40,684 bases of DNA from Bacteroidales bacterium (GCA_012728975.1 JAAYDZ010000043.1:1-40684); one strand, 5' to 3'; numbered from the stretch's first letter, positions 24,606-32,915 are shown. Notes: generated by a model not told the origin, from the letters alone. Program-made: numbers and translations.

Positions 24606-26468
24606 TTAGTCAATCTTTGCAAGAGCAGCGAGATTAGCTTCATTAACAGGATTTCTGCCATCTGCGGTGAACGCAAAGTCAATTCTCTCCGCATAAGCCT
24701 TCTCAACCCTATTTCTCACAAGTTTCATTGTACTGTTGATCATCTTATTGGCCTCGCTAAAAGGCTCATCGGCGATGATAAATGTGGTGGGAAGCCATCT
24801 TTCGGGGAATGTTCCCGCAAACTGGCCTCCTGAACGATATTTGTCAAACTCCGCCTTAATAGCCATAATACCGGCTTCGCCTTTCGGGAGAGCCTTTTTG
24901 TCCACCTGAACAACACAAATGGTATAGGGATTCTGGTTATTGTGGAGCATGATATTCTGAATGATCTTCGAATTCTCAATTATAGACTCCTCAATGCCTT
25001 CAGGGGCATATTTTTCACCGTCACTTGAGATAAGTAGGGATTTGAAACGGCCAAGTACATAGAGGAAACCTGACTTATGCATATAGCCCATATCTCCTGT
25101 ATAAAGCCACCCATCCCTAACGGTTTCGGCGGTTGAAGTCGGATTCTTCCAGTAACCGGCCATCACGTTTTCACCACGGATAACAATTTCACCTGTTACC
25201 CCGATAGGAACCTCATTGCCATCTTCGTCGCAAATCTTGAGATCCATCGGCTTCACAAGGATGCCTGAAGAGCCCAAACGATGTCTTTTAGGGGTGTTGG
25301 TCGAAATCACGGGAGTAGCCTCAGAAAGACCATATCCCTGGAACATGGGGATCCCAAGTGCATAGTAAAATCTCTGAATATCGATGTCCAGAAGAGCTCC
25401 TCCACCGATAAAGAAATCGAGTTCGCCGCCCATAGCCATGCGTACTTTGCTGAATATAAGTTTATCGAAAAGTTTAACCAGCGGTGCGGCAAAAATTCTA
25501 AGTCCTCTGCCCCTATTCCAGCCCTCCTGATTGTACCAGATGGCAAGTTTAAGTGCAAAATCGAAGATTTTTTTCTTACCACTCTTCTCCACTGAACTTT
25601 CAATATTTTTCTTGAAGTTCTTGGCAAGGGCAGGCACAGAGAGCATCACGTTGGGTTTGACAGCAGCAATACTCATAGGAATATTGCGGAGAGTCTCCAT
25701 AGCACTCTTACCCTGCGGCACAGTGGCTATTTTGGCCCCTCTTGCCATCATTGCGTACATTCCGACCACATGTGCAAAACAGTGGTCCAACGGCAATATT
25801 ATAAGCATCTTGATATTTTCGTCAATATTGATGCATGAGAGTGACTGCTCCACATTTGCAGTATAGTTGCGATGGGTCAGGACCACGCCTTTGGGGTCTG
25901 CGGTGGTACCCGATGTGTAGGTAATAGTGGCAATATCATCATTTTGTATGGATTGTCCGATTTTTAGGAATTCTTCCATATTGGTCTCCAGATATTTAGC
26001 ACCACGATTCATAAGGTCCTCAGCAGCAATCTCCCCGGGCTCGTAGCTCTCTACCGGATCAAGGACAAAGATCTTCTCCACAAAGGGGAGCTGATCTCTT
26101 ATAAGACGTATCTTATTAAGCTGTCGGGAACTGGCGATGATATACTTTACATCACCGTGAATCAATCGGAACAGCAAATCGTTGGACTCCTCTAGCTTAA
26201 TGGAGAGAGGTACGCTCACACCTCCGGCGTAAAACATACCCAACTCACTGATTATCCACATATTGCAACCTTCAGCCAGAATAGCTATATTCTCCTTCGG
26301 TTTGACCCCTTCAAGTACAAGACCGGCCCCGAATTTATAGGCAGCATCTCTTGCCTGCTTATAGGTAGTGGGTTCAAAAGTACCTGTTGTGCTTTCAAGC
26401 AGGTAAGTGTTGTCCGGAAATTGTGCAACAGCCTGCTCGAAATGGTCAATAATGGTTTTCTTGATCAT
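24606..26468 (-). CDS. AMP-binding long-chain acyl-CoA synthetase
   Basis: A 620-residue adenylate-forming enzyme that activates a fatty acid with ATP and CoA. Motifs: P-loop ATITYTSGTTADPKGV, LPLDHCFAHVVGMYA, the FFIGGGALLDIDIQRFYYALG helix, GYGLSEATPV, the LYTGDMGYMHKSGFLYVLGR hinge and KSLLISSDGEKYAPEGIEE. Long-chain specificity is inferred from similarity to FadD-like AMP ligases of Bacteroidota. The catalytic C-terminal Lys region is less clear, as PKGEAGIMAI diverges. It may feed the acyltransferase encoded nearby. The start ATG at 26468 lies 44 bases after queA. Confidence 0.9.
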   Translation of the reverse strand: MIKKTIIDHFEQAVAQFPDNTYLLESTTGTFEPTTYKQARDAAYKFGAGLVLEGVKPKENIAILAEGCNMWIISELGMFYAGGVSVPLSIKLEESNDLLFRLIHGDVKYIIASSRQLNKIRLIRDQLPFVEKIFVLDPVESYEPGEIAAEDLMNRGAKYLETNMEEFLKIGQSIQNDDIATITYTSGTTADPKGVVLTHRNYTANVEQSLSCINIDENIKMLIILPLDHCFAHVVGMYAMMARGAKIATVPQGKSAMETLRNIPMSIAAVKPNVMLSVPALAKNFKKNIESSVEKSGKKKIFDFALKLAIWYNQEGWNRGRGLRIFAAPLVKLFDKLIFSKVRMAMGGELDFFIGGGALLDIDIQRFYYALGIPMFQGYGLSEATPVISTNTPKRHRLGSSGILVKPMDLKICDEDGNEVPIGVTGEIVIRGENVMAGYWKNPTSTAETVRDGWLYTGDMGYMHKSGFLYVLGRFKSLLISSDGEKYAPEGIEESIIENSKIIQNIMLHNNQNPYTICVVQVDKKALPKGEAGIMAIKAEFDKYRSGGQFAGTFPERWLPTTFIIADEPFSEANKMINSTMKLVRNRVEKAYAERIDFAFTADGRNPVNEANLAALAKID

Positions 26469-26512
26469 AATATTGTAGGTTTTAGTCGTAATTAATTTAC
26501 AAATATATATTT

Positions 26513-27757
26513 TTACTTTCTTATTTCCAATAAGGAAGAATCACCATAACTGAGAAAGCGGAAGTTGTTTTCAAGTGCAAAATTGTAGATATCGCGCCAG
26601 GATTTACCCACAAAAGCTGAGATTAGCAATAACAGCGTACTTTTAGGCTGGTGAAAGTTTGTAATAAGATGATCTATTACTCTGAAACGATATCCTGGCA
26701 CTATGATTATCTCTGAACGGGAGACCAAATTGTCAAGAGAATTGCGCTCCAGATAGTGAATAAGAGCGTCCAGAGCCTCTTCCAGGGTATAGTTAAAGCC
26801 CTCTTCGCGATAAGGTTCCCATTGTGAAACGTAAGTAGGAACTTTTTTCTCGATAGTCTGTACCCCGAGAAAATAGAGTGACTCAAGGCAGCGGGTGGAG
26901 GTGGTGCCGACAGCAATTATATGCTTTGAAGCATACTCACGCAGGGATTTGATCAATTCAATAGAAATAGAAAAGGGTTCGCTATGCATATTGTGCTCGG
27001 ATATATACTCACTTTTTACCGGCAGAAAGGTACCAGCACCCACATGAAGTGAGATATAACCCTGTTTTATCCCCTTTTCAGATATTTTGCCAAGAACAGT
27101 GTCTGTGAAGTGGAGTCCGGCCGTAGGCGCAGCTACAGAGCCCTCTATGCGCGCATAACAAGTCTGGTAACGTACTTTGTCCAGTGGCTGCGGATCACGC
27201 TTCAGATAGGGGGGAATTGGGATTTTACCGCACATTTCCAGTACTTTGGAGAATGAATCGTCTCCTTTCCAGGAAAATTGCACAACAATCTTGTTACTTG
27301 CCCTTTCCACCAGCTCCGCGGTAAGATCCATCTCTGCAATAGTCCGATCATCAGAAGGATTAATAAGATATATGGGACCATCCTTCCATCTTTTGATATT
27401 ACCTACAATAACTTTCCAGCGGCATTGTTTCGTACATGAGAAATTGAGTTGATAATCCTCAGGATCAACCGGTTCCAGGCAAAATATTTCAATTATAGCA
27501 CCGGTATGGCGATTAAAAAGCAATCTTGCAGGGATTACTTTGGTATTATTAAAAATAATCAGCGACTCTTCAGGCAAAAAACGATGAATATCAGAAAATT
27601 TCTCCTCACTAGGAAGAAAATCGTTTTTACTTGTAAAAAGAAGCAGCTTGGAAGAGTCTCTCTCCTGAAGAGGAAATTTTGAGATTCTCCCATCAGGTAA
27701 GGGATAGTCATACTCTTCAATTCTAATCTTGTCTGTAATCATAAATTCAATGTTCAT
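26513..27757 (-). CDS. queA: S-adenosylmethionine:tRNA ribosyltransferase-isomerase
   Basis: A 414-residue enzyme adding the epoxycyclopentanediol moiety from SAM to preQ1-modified tRNA in queuosine synthesis. Motifs: FPLQERDSSKLLLF near the start, IIFNNTKVIPARL, APTAGLHFT, ISLHVGAGTF, AVGTTSTRCLESL, and ITNFHQPKSTLLLLISAF. It is about 60 residues longer than the Escherichia coli enzyme, with extra residues in the middle, common in this phylum. Two starts are possible, ATG 27757 or ATG 27742. It heads the minus-strand group leading to 19547 and is divergent from the XRE regulator. Confidence 0.95.
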   Translation of the reverse strand: MNIEFMITDKIRIEEYDYPLPDGRISKFPLQERDSSKLLLFTSKNDFLPSEEKFSDIHRFLPEESLIIFNNTKVIPARLLFNRHTGAIIEIFCLEPVDPEDYQLNFSCTKQCRWKVIVGNIKRWKDGPIYLINPSDDRTIAEMDLTAELVERASNKIVVQFSWKGDDSFSKVLEMCGKIPIPPYLKRDPQPLDKVRYQTCYARIEGSVAAPTAGLHFTDTVLGKISEKGIKQGYISLHVGAGTFLPVKSEYISEHNMHSEPFSISIELIKSLREYASKHIIAVGTTSTRCLESLYFLGVQTIEKKVPTYVSQWEPYREEGFNYTLEEALDALIHYLERNSLDNLVSRSEIIIVPGYRFRVIDHLITNFHQPKSTLLLLISAFVGKSWRDIYNFALENNFRFLSYGDSSLLEIRK

Positions 27758-27932
27758 TACAAAGGTAAATCATTAGATTTGAATAAAGGCCAATTTTAAG
27801 CGATTTAAGAGGTTTATTTAACTGAATATATCTCTTCTATCAACCTCAAGAGATAATTGAACCATGATGATTTGGTAATATTTGTCAACCTAATCATTGT
27901 TTACAGATGTTTACAATTTATTCCTTCTTGTT

Positions 27933-27990
27933 TTACAACTGTAATCAATACCTAATCAAGTCGTTAAATAATTTAGATTTACAATTGTAT
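27933..27990. promoter_or_regulatory. Distal pair of TTACA-N2-TGTAA palindromes
   Basis: TTACAACTGTAA at 27933-27944 is an exact 5-2-5 palindrome followed by TC, like the promoter-proximal sites. TTACAATTGTAT at 27979-27990 has one mismatch. They are closer to queA (start 27757) than to the XRE gene. Confidence 0.5.
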
Positions 27991-28274
27991 AGTGCGTATG
28001 ATCTGAAAATTATTAGCATGGGGAAATAACTAAAAGTTATTTTAAAATATTTAGATATTTATTTGGTTGAAAACCAAGTATTTATACATGTTTATATAAA
28101 GTAAATTAGTGTATACAATGTTAAATAATGGTTGTTTGAAGGTTTATTAGGCTGTAAAAATAGATTGTATACTTTATAATATAAAGAATCCCAGTGATTT
28201 AGTAGTTTTATCTATAACGATGCTTTATCTAAATTACTCATTTCAGTTAAAAGTAGATTGTTTATTTATGTGAT

Positions 28275-28344
28275 TTACATTTGTAATCGCTAAAATATCT
28301 TTACTTCGTTACATTTGTAATCAAAATAAGTATTACATTTGTAG
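28275..28344 (+). promoter_or_regulatory. Three palindromic operators coinciding with -7 elements
   Basis: TTACATTTGTAA occurs at 28275-28286 and 28309-28320, each followed by TC, and as TTACATTTGTAG at 28333-28344. Each is a TTACA-N2-TGTAA palindrome and each contains TACATTTG, which fits the Bacteroidota -7 box TAnnTTTG. The last lies 20 bases before the XRE start codon and is the best promoter candidate. A repressor bound here would cover the -7 box, so autoregulation by the XRE protein is likely. Confidence 0.6.
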
Positions 28345-28364
28345 AAAATTATGTTTACAAAATT

Positions 28365-28994
28365 ATGGATAAGCGTTTACAACAATTTTTGGAGCTCGAG
28401 GACCTCACTCCATCAAAACTGGCCGATATATTACAGATCCAGCGCTCGGGAATCTCCCATCTCCTATCAGGACGAAATAAACCCAGTTTTGATTTCATTG
28501 AAGGGATACTAAAAAATTTTCCCCAGATCAATCCTGACTGGCTGATTCTCGGTAAGGGTAAACCATACAGGAGTCAAACATCTACTCCCTCACCTTCTCC
28601 AATTACAACGAGCACTCATACAACTTTGCCAACTCCAATCAACTCACCGACAACTCAAACTCCATCTTCCCCTGTCACACTATTTGATACACTTCCTGAA
28701 CAAAACCAGAAATCACTCTTCGACTTACCCAAATATGTTTCGGAAACGCCAATTGAGAGACCAATCGAAGTCATTTCACCTCAGAGCGCACTCAATGATG
28801 TACAAGAGGAACCACCGATGACCCCCGCTGTAGCTCAGCAAGTTACAAGGATTTCTGAGCCATCTCAACCCTCTGAGAATCGTATTATTGAACCCTCATC
28901 TACCACCAGCCAACATATTTCGCCCACAAAAAGAGATAAACAGATAGTTCGTATCACCGTTTTTTACAACGATGGCACGTTTGAAGAAAAATGA
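28365..28994 (+). CDS. XRE-type helix-turn-helix regulator with a long Pro/Ser/Thr-rich linker
   Basis: A 209-residue protein. Residues 1-65 form a lambda-repressor-like HTH: LTPSKLADILQIQRSGISHL with the recognition helix near QRSGISHLLSGR, then FDFIEGILKNFPQINPDWLILGKG. Residues 70-180 are low-complexity, rich in Thr, Ser and Pro, and probably disordered. A short C-terminal block, IVRITVFYNDGTFEEK, looks like a conserved beta-hairpin. It should be a cytoplasmic DNA-binding protein; the palindromes just upstream are candidate own operators. pyrD starts 30 bases downstream with a related inverted repeat between. The regulated process is unknown. Confidence 0.82.
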   Translation: MDKRLQQFLELEDLTPSKLADILQIQRSGISHLLSGRNKPSFDFIEGILKNFPQINPDWLILGKGKPYRSQTSTPSPSPITTSTHTTLPTPINSPTTQTPSSPVTLFDTLPEQNQKSLFDLPKYVSETPIERPIEVISPQSALNDVQEEPPMTPAVAQQVTRISEPSQPSENRIIEPSSTTSQHISPTKRDKQIVRITVFYNDGTFEEK

Positions 28995-28995
28995 C

Positions 28996-29020
28996 TACTT
29001 TTGTAATGATAAGCATTACA
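28996..29020 (+). promoter_or_regulatory. -7 motif and inverted repeat before pyrD
   Basis: TACTTTTG (28996-29003) fits TAnnTTTG. It overlaps TGTAATG-N5-CATTACA (29002-29020), a perfect 7-5-7 inverted repeat whose TGTAA/TTACA halves match those of the operators upstream of the XRE gene, with the halves in the opposite order. It could be a pyrD promoter under control of the XRE protein, or a small hairpin in a joint transcript. Confidence 0.5.
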
Positions 29021-29024
29021 GATC

Positions 29025-30113
29025 ATGTACAAATTTCTGATTAGACCTTTTCTCTTTCTTTTCAATCCTGAAAGGGCTCACAAAATAATATTCTCCTTAC
29101 TTAGATTTTCAAGACATATTCCGGGACTCCTACCATTGATACGACTCACCTACAGGGTTAAGACTCCAACCCTGGAACGTAACCTCTTCGGCTTAAACTT
29201 CAAGAATCCTGTGGGTATTGCCGGAGGCCTGGATAAAAACGCTGAATGTTACAATGAACTTGCCTGCTTTGGATTTAGTTTTATAGAAATAGGATCTCTC
29301 ACTCCCAAACCACAGATCGGAAACCCAAAACCGCGCTGCTTTCGTCTTGTTAAAGACAACGCTATCATCAACCGAATGGGTATCAATAACTTTGGAGTCA
29401 GAAATGCGATCGACAATTTGCGGAAACATCCTCCCCGAGATGTTATAATTGCTGCAAACATCAGCAAAAACGCCACCACTTCTAACGAAGAAGCTGCAGA
29501 TGATTACGAAAAGGCTCTTACATTGATGTATGACTTTGCGGATATGACCGTACTAAATATCTCCTGTCCCAACGTCAAGGATCTTACTGAACTCCAGGAC
29601 ATAGAGATGCTCTCCAATATTTTGGACAGAATAATAACTATGCGCAAATTCAACGATGAATACCACCCTATCCTACTAAAGCTCTCTCCTGATATCCCTT
29701 TTGAACAGATTGATGAGATCATCGACCTGGTACAGAAAACCGGTATTGATGGCATTGTAGCTACTAATACTACACGTAGCCGAGAGGGACTCGCTACTCA
29801 ATACGATGATGTAAAGAATATAGGTGATGGAGGACTTAGCGGTGCTCCCCTCTTTGAAAAATCACTAAAAATGGTGCGATACATCCATGACAAAACCGGC
29901 GGATCCATACCTATTATAGGTGTAGGCGGCATAATGACCCCGGAACAAGCCCGGGAGATGTTGGATGCCGGTGCTTCTCTAATAGAAGTATATACTGGAT
30001 TCATATACAACGGCCCCGGATATATAAAGAAGATACTCAAGCATCTGCGCAATGTGGAGAAAGAGAGGGCTCTTGCAAGCACTATTGAAAACACACCTTC
30101 CAGCGCAAAATGA
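29025..30113 (+). CDS. pyrD: Dihydroorotate dehydrogenase, membrane-associated class 2 type
   Basis: A 362-residue FMN enzyme oxidising dihydroorotate to orotate in pyrimidine synthesis. The N-terminal helices (YKFLIRPFLFLFNPERAHK, then FSLLRFSR) are the quinone-binding, membrane-associated part that marks class 2. FMN/substrate motifs are NPVGIAGGLDKNAE, NRMGINNFG, VATNTTRSR, GGLSGAPLFEKSL and PIIGVGGI. The catalytic-base position reads NISCPNV with Cys181, whereas class 2 enzymes usually have Ser (NxSSPN) and class 1 enzymes Cys. cinA overlaps its end by four bases (ATGA). Function is firm; the Cys is noted as unusual. Confidence 0.94.
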   Translation: MYKFLIRPFLFLFNPERAHKIIFSLLRFSRHIPGLLPLIRLTYRVKTPTLERNLFGLNFKNPVGIAGGLDKNAECYNELACFGFSFIEIGSLTPKPQIGNPKPRCFRLVKDNAIINRMGINNFGVRNAIDNLRKHPPRDVIIAANISKNATTSNEEAADDYEKALTLMYDFADMTVLNISCPNVKDLTELQDIEMLSNILDRIITMRKFNDEYHPILLKLSPDIPFEQIDEIIDLVQKTGIDGIVATNTTRSREGLATQYDDVKNIGDGGLSGAPLFEKSLKMVRYIHDKTGGSIPIIGVGGIMTPEQAREMLDAGASLIEVYTGFIYNGPGYIKKILKHLRNVEKERALASTIENTPSSAK

Positions 30114-31387
30114 CTACAGCATCAATATGTACGATTGGCGATGAAATACTCATTGGCCAAATAATCAATACCAACTCCGCAGAGATCTCAAAAGCTCTCA
30201 ACCGAGCCGGCATAAGGGTCCGGTATCATTTCTCGATAGGTGATCAACACGAGGAGATTGTCTCAAGGCTACAGATGTGCCTTGAGCAGACAGATATAGT
30301 GATAGTTACAGGAGGTCTCGGCCCAACCCGGGACGATATTACCAAACTTGCTCTAAGGGAGCTCTCAGGAGCTTTATCTTTTGTGCGCTCTGAGGAACAA
30401 TACCGTATAATAGAAAGAGTTATGAACGCCAGGGGTATACCTATGATTGAATCAAACAGAGAGCAAGCTAGCGTTCCTGACAACTGTGAGGTAATCCCCA
30501 ACGAACTGGGCACAGCTCCCTGTATGGTTTTCCGCGGATTAGGCCCTAAAGGCACCTCTACGCTCTATTCGCTCCCGGGAGTTCCTTTTGAAACGAAGGG
30601 ATTGTTACCGAAGGTAATGGATGACATCCGTACTCACTTTGATCTGGAGTATATCACGCATCATACAATAGTAACATTTGGAATCCCCGAATCCACACTT
30701 GCCAAACAGATAGAGAGCTGGGAAGATGCTCTTCCGGAAAATATAAAGCTCGCCTATCTGCCCAACCCCACGATCGGTGTACGTTTGAGACTCTCCCACT
30801 TTGGAGAGGGCGTACCTGACTTCTCCCCTTACATCTCCTCCCTGAAAGAGATTATAGGTGATGCAATTTACGGTGAAGGAGAGGATAATCTGCAGACGGT
30901 CATTGGACGTAAGTTGAGGAGTATGGGCAGGACACTTGCTGTGGCCGAATCCTGTACCGGTGGTCGTATTTCAGAATTGATTACTCAGGTACCTGGCTGT
31001 TCCGACTATTATAAAGGATCGGTGATCTCCTACGCGAATGAGGTTAAAACCAACCTCCTCAAAGTACCGATAGAGATAATAAAAGTTCATGGTGCTGTAA
31101 GTGAGGAGACAGTGATAGCAATGTCCACAGGATTGATACGATTGCTTGATACCGACTATGCGATAGCGACCACAGGTGTTGCAGGCCCGGGCGGTGGCAC
31201 TCCAACTACGCCTGTAGGCACTGCATGGCTTGCAGTTGCCACTAAAGATCGCGTGATCACCAAGAAGGTTAAATTTTCAGCTGACAGGATGACAAATATA
31301 GAGAGATTTGCTTCCAATGCTCTTAATCTCCTCCGTCTGGAAATAGAGAAAGATGAGTGTGTAGTGTGTAGTGTGTGGAGTTGGTAG
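30110..31387 (+). CDS. cinA: CinA: COG1058 domain plus PncC nicotinamide-nucleotide amidase
   Basis: A 425-residue two-domain protein. The N-terminal MoaB/CinA domain has CTIGDEILIGQIINTNS and VIVTGGLGPTRDD and may act as an ADP-ribose pyrophosphatase. The C-terminal domain (from about 265) is the NMN deamidase PncC: LAVAESCTGGRISELIT, GSVISYANEVK, and ATTGVAGPGGGTPTTPVGT. Together they recycle damaged or by-product pyridine nucleotides. Translation is coupled to pyrD through the ATGA overlap. The last residues, CVVCSVWSW, do not look like the family end and are encoded by a GTGTGTA repeat array, which also supplies the stop. Confidence 0.93.
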   Translation: MTTASICTIGDEILIGQIINTNSAEISKALNRAGIRVRYHFSIGDQHEEIVSRLQMCLEQTDIVIVTGGLGPTRDDITKLALRELSGALSFVRSEEQYRIIERVMNARGIPMIESNREQASVPDNCEVIPNELGTAPCMVFRGLGPKGTSTLYSLPGVPFETKGLLPKVMDDIRTHFDLEYITHHTIVTFGIPESTLAKQIESWEDALPENIKLAYLPNPTIGVRLRLSHFGEGVPDFSPYISSLKEIIGDAIYGEGEDNLQTVIGRKLRSMGRTLAVAESCTGGRISELITQVPGCSDYYKGSVISYANEVKTNLLKVPIEIIKVHGAVSEETVIAMSTGLIRLLDTDYAIATTGVAGPGGGTPTTPVGTAWLAVATKDRVITKKVKFSADRMTNIERFASNALNLLRLEIEKDECVVCSVWSW

Positions 31388-31391
31388 TGGA
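31357..31391. repeat. 7-bp tandem array at the cinA 3' end
   Basis: GTGTGTA twice, GTGTGTG, GAGTTGG and TAGTGGA run in 7-bp register through the last ten codons of cinA and its TAG stop (31385-31387). Unit sequence is the same as in the kamB-kamD array. Confidence 0.72.
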
Positions 31392-31408
31392 TTTAAGTAA
31401 AAAAATCT

Positions 31409-31436
31409 GAGTTCTAAGTATTAAGTGCATAGTAGA
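31409..31436. repeat. Short 7-bp array, four degenerate units
   Basis: GAGTTCT, AAGTATT, AAGTGCA and TAGTAGA follow each other in register. This is weaker than the neighbouring arrays and is listed because it lies between two of them. Confidence 0.4.
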
Positions 31437-31521
31437 AAGAGAATGTGGGGTTCAGAAATTTGATTTGGAGAGAAGAGCAATTGTAAATTAAAAGTTAACT
31501 ATTAATAAATTATAATCACCC

Positions 31522-31590
31522 AAAAGCCAATGGTTAACTGCTAACAGCTAATAGCCAAGCTAAAAGCCAAGCCAACGGCCAACAGCAAAC
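31522..31590. repeat. AANNGCC-type 7-bp array upstream of the serine hydrolase gene
   Basis: Units such as AAAAGCC, AATGGTT, AACTGCT, AACAGCT, AATAGCC, AAAAGCC and AACGGCC, with two 5-base units between, fill the stretch ending ten bases before the start codon at 31600. The unit sequence differs from the GTGTGTA arrays but the period is the same. Confidence 0.65.
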
Positions 31591-31599
31591 TATAGTATT

Positions 31600-32763
31600 A
31601 TGAAAAGAATAATTGTATTTATTATGGCAGCAACATTTTTAGCAGCCTGTTCCACCAATTCCAAGGATGAGATAGCCAAACAGATCGATTCCATTTGTTC
31701 CGAACTATTTCCGGCAGACGAGCCCGGTGCGGCAGTACTTGTCATGCAAGGCGATGAAATTATTTTTGATAAAGGTTATGGTTTAGCAGACCTTGAGAGC
31801 TGTACACCTATTGATGGCAATAGTTCTTTCTGCATTGCTTCAATTTCTAAACAGTTTACTGCAGTTTCTATCCTTCAGCTCGCGGAACAGGGCAAACTTT
31901 CACTAGAGGACAATATGACAAAATATTTTCCCGAATATAAGGCGGATTTTTATGAGAAAATTCAGATCAAACACCTCCTATCCCACTCCTCGGGCATACC
32001 AGACGCACGTGACAGAAGCGACAAACAGCGCAGCATTTTTGCAAATGAGGAGTATGTAATGCAATATCTACCCGACCTGAACTTCATAAATTTCGAACCC
32101 GGGACGGAGTACGAATATATCAATCCGACTTTTTTGATGCTTGGTTCAATTGTAGAAAAAGTTTCAGGAATGTCATTTGTCGATTATGTAAATGAGAATA
32201 TTTTTACTCCCGCAGGAATGGAGCAAAGTATCTTCTTTGAACCTGATAAAGAGCACCTTATCCCAAATAAGGCTTGTGGATATAGGTTTGAATCTGTTGA
32301 TAATATCTCTGAAGAAAACAATGAAAATGAAGGTAATATCGAAAGCAAAAAAGAATGGCGCGAGTATGACTACGGCGAAGAAACCTTTTTTGCAACAAAG
32401 GCTGACGGTGGCCTATACACTTCAACTCATGAGTTTGTGATTTGGGAAAAAGCACTCCGCAACCATACGGTACTAGGGGAAGAAATTCAGAATGCCGCAC
32501 ATACTCCTCAAATAAAGATAAGCGGCAGCAAATACAGCAACTATCAAAATCGCCCCAACACCTGGTATGGATATGGTTGGTTTATCGAACCCGAAACCGA
32601 CTCCACACCCTTAAAGATCTATCACACCGGCAGCAACGGCGGGTTTAAATCTATAGCAGCACGCTACCCTGAGAAAGAAATACTTATTCTGCTCTTTTCT
32701 AACCGGGAAGACCTAGACTCCTACGCTACAATACAACCGATAGAGAGAGCCCTGGGGCTATAG
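31600..32763 (+). CDS. Beta-lactamase-fold serine hydrolase, lipoprotein
   Basis: A 387-residue PF00144 family protein (class C beta-lactamase, D-aminopeptidase and esterase relatives). Signal with lipobox LAAC, Cys17. The catalytic SxxK is Ser81-Ile-Ser-Lys84, the YxN is Tyr173-Ile-Asn175, and the third motif is HTG in YHTGSNGGFKS. LLSHSSGIPD is also typical. It acts in the periplasm or at the outer membrane on a peptide or ester; the true substrate cannot be read, and antibiotic hydrolysis should not be assumed. It lies alone, preceded by a 7-bp repeat array and followed by the palindromic element copy 2. Confidence 0.88.
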   Translation: MKRIIVFIMAATFLAACSTNSKDEIAKQIDSICSELFPADEPGAAVLVMQGDEIIFDKGYGLADLESCTPIDGNSSFCIASISKQFTAVSILQLAEQGKLSLEDNMTKYFPEYKADFYEKIQIKHLLSHSSGIPDARDRSDKQRSIFANEEYVMQYLPDLNFINFEPGTEYEYINPTFLMLGSIVEKVSGMSFVDYVNENIFTPAGMEQSIFFEPDKEHLIPNKACGYRFESVDNISEENNENEGNIESKKEWREYDYGEETFFATKADGGLYTSTHEFVIWEKALRNHTVLGEEIQNAAHTPQIKISGSKYSNYQNRPNTWYGYGWFIEPETDSTPLKIYHTGSNGGFKSIAARYPEKEILILLFSNREDLDSYATIQPIERALGL

Positions 32764-32827
32764 AAGTTAAGAGTTTCAACACATATCGAAATATCTTAGA
32801 ACTCGTAACTTCCTCATAGACACCATA

Positions 32828-32886
32828 ACTTCAAATAACATAGCTCCGAAAAAACAAAAATTTTCTACGCCTATGTTATTTGAAGT
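32828..32886 (-). repeat. 55-bp palindromic element, copy 2
   Basis: ACTTCAAATAACATAG (32828-32843) and its exact complement (32871-32886) enclose the core. Read on the minus strand it matches copy 1 (1179-1235) at 49 of 55 core positions, and four of the six differences form two compensatory stem pairs. It lies 30 bases beyond the guaD stop, in the same orientation relative to that gene as copy 1 has to the CapA-VanY gene. Confidence 0.8.
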
Positions 32887-32915
32887 GAATTTAGCCTAAT
32901 AATATTCTGGAATAA

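Larger units (their letters stand above)
27758..28364. other. AT-rich divergent intergenic region without a gene
   Basis: About 600 bases between queA and the XRE regulator, strongly AT-rich and without a convincing ORF or RNA gene. It carries at least five TTACA-N2-TGTAA-like palindromes (27933, 27979, 28275, 28309, 28333) and two copies of TGTTTACA near 27900. I see no DnaA-box cluster. The length and repeated operators point to regulation of the divergent genes. Confidence 0.7.

Noticed and set aside
27758-28364. AT-rich region as a possible replication origin
   Set aside because: No cluster of DnaA boxes, and no dnaA, dnaN or other origin-linked gene nearby; the repeated palindromes fit operator sites better.
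31600-32763. Antibiotic-resistance beta-lactamase
   Set aside because: SxxK, YxN and HTG show only the broad PF00144 fold; many members are peptidases or esterases, and the third motif is HTG instead of KTG.
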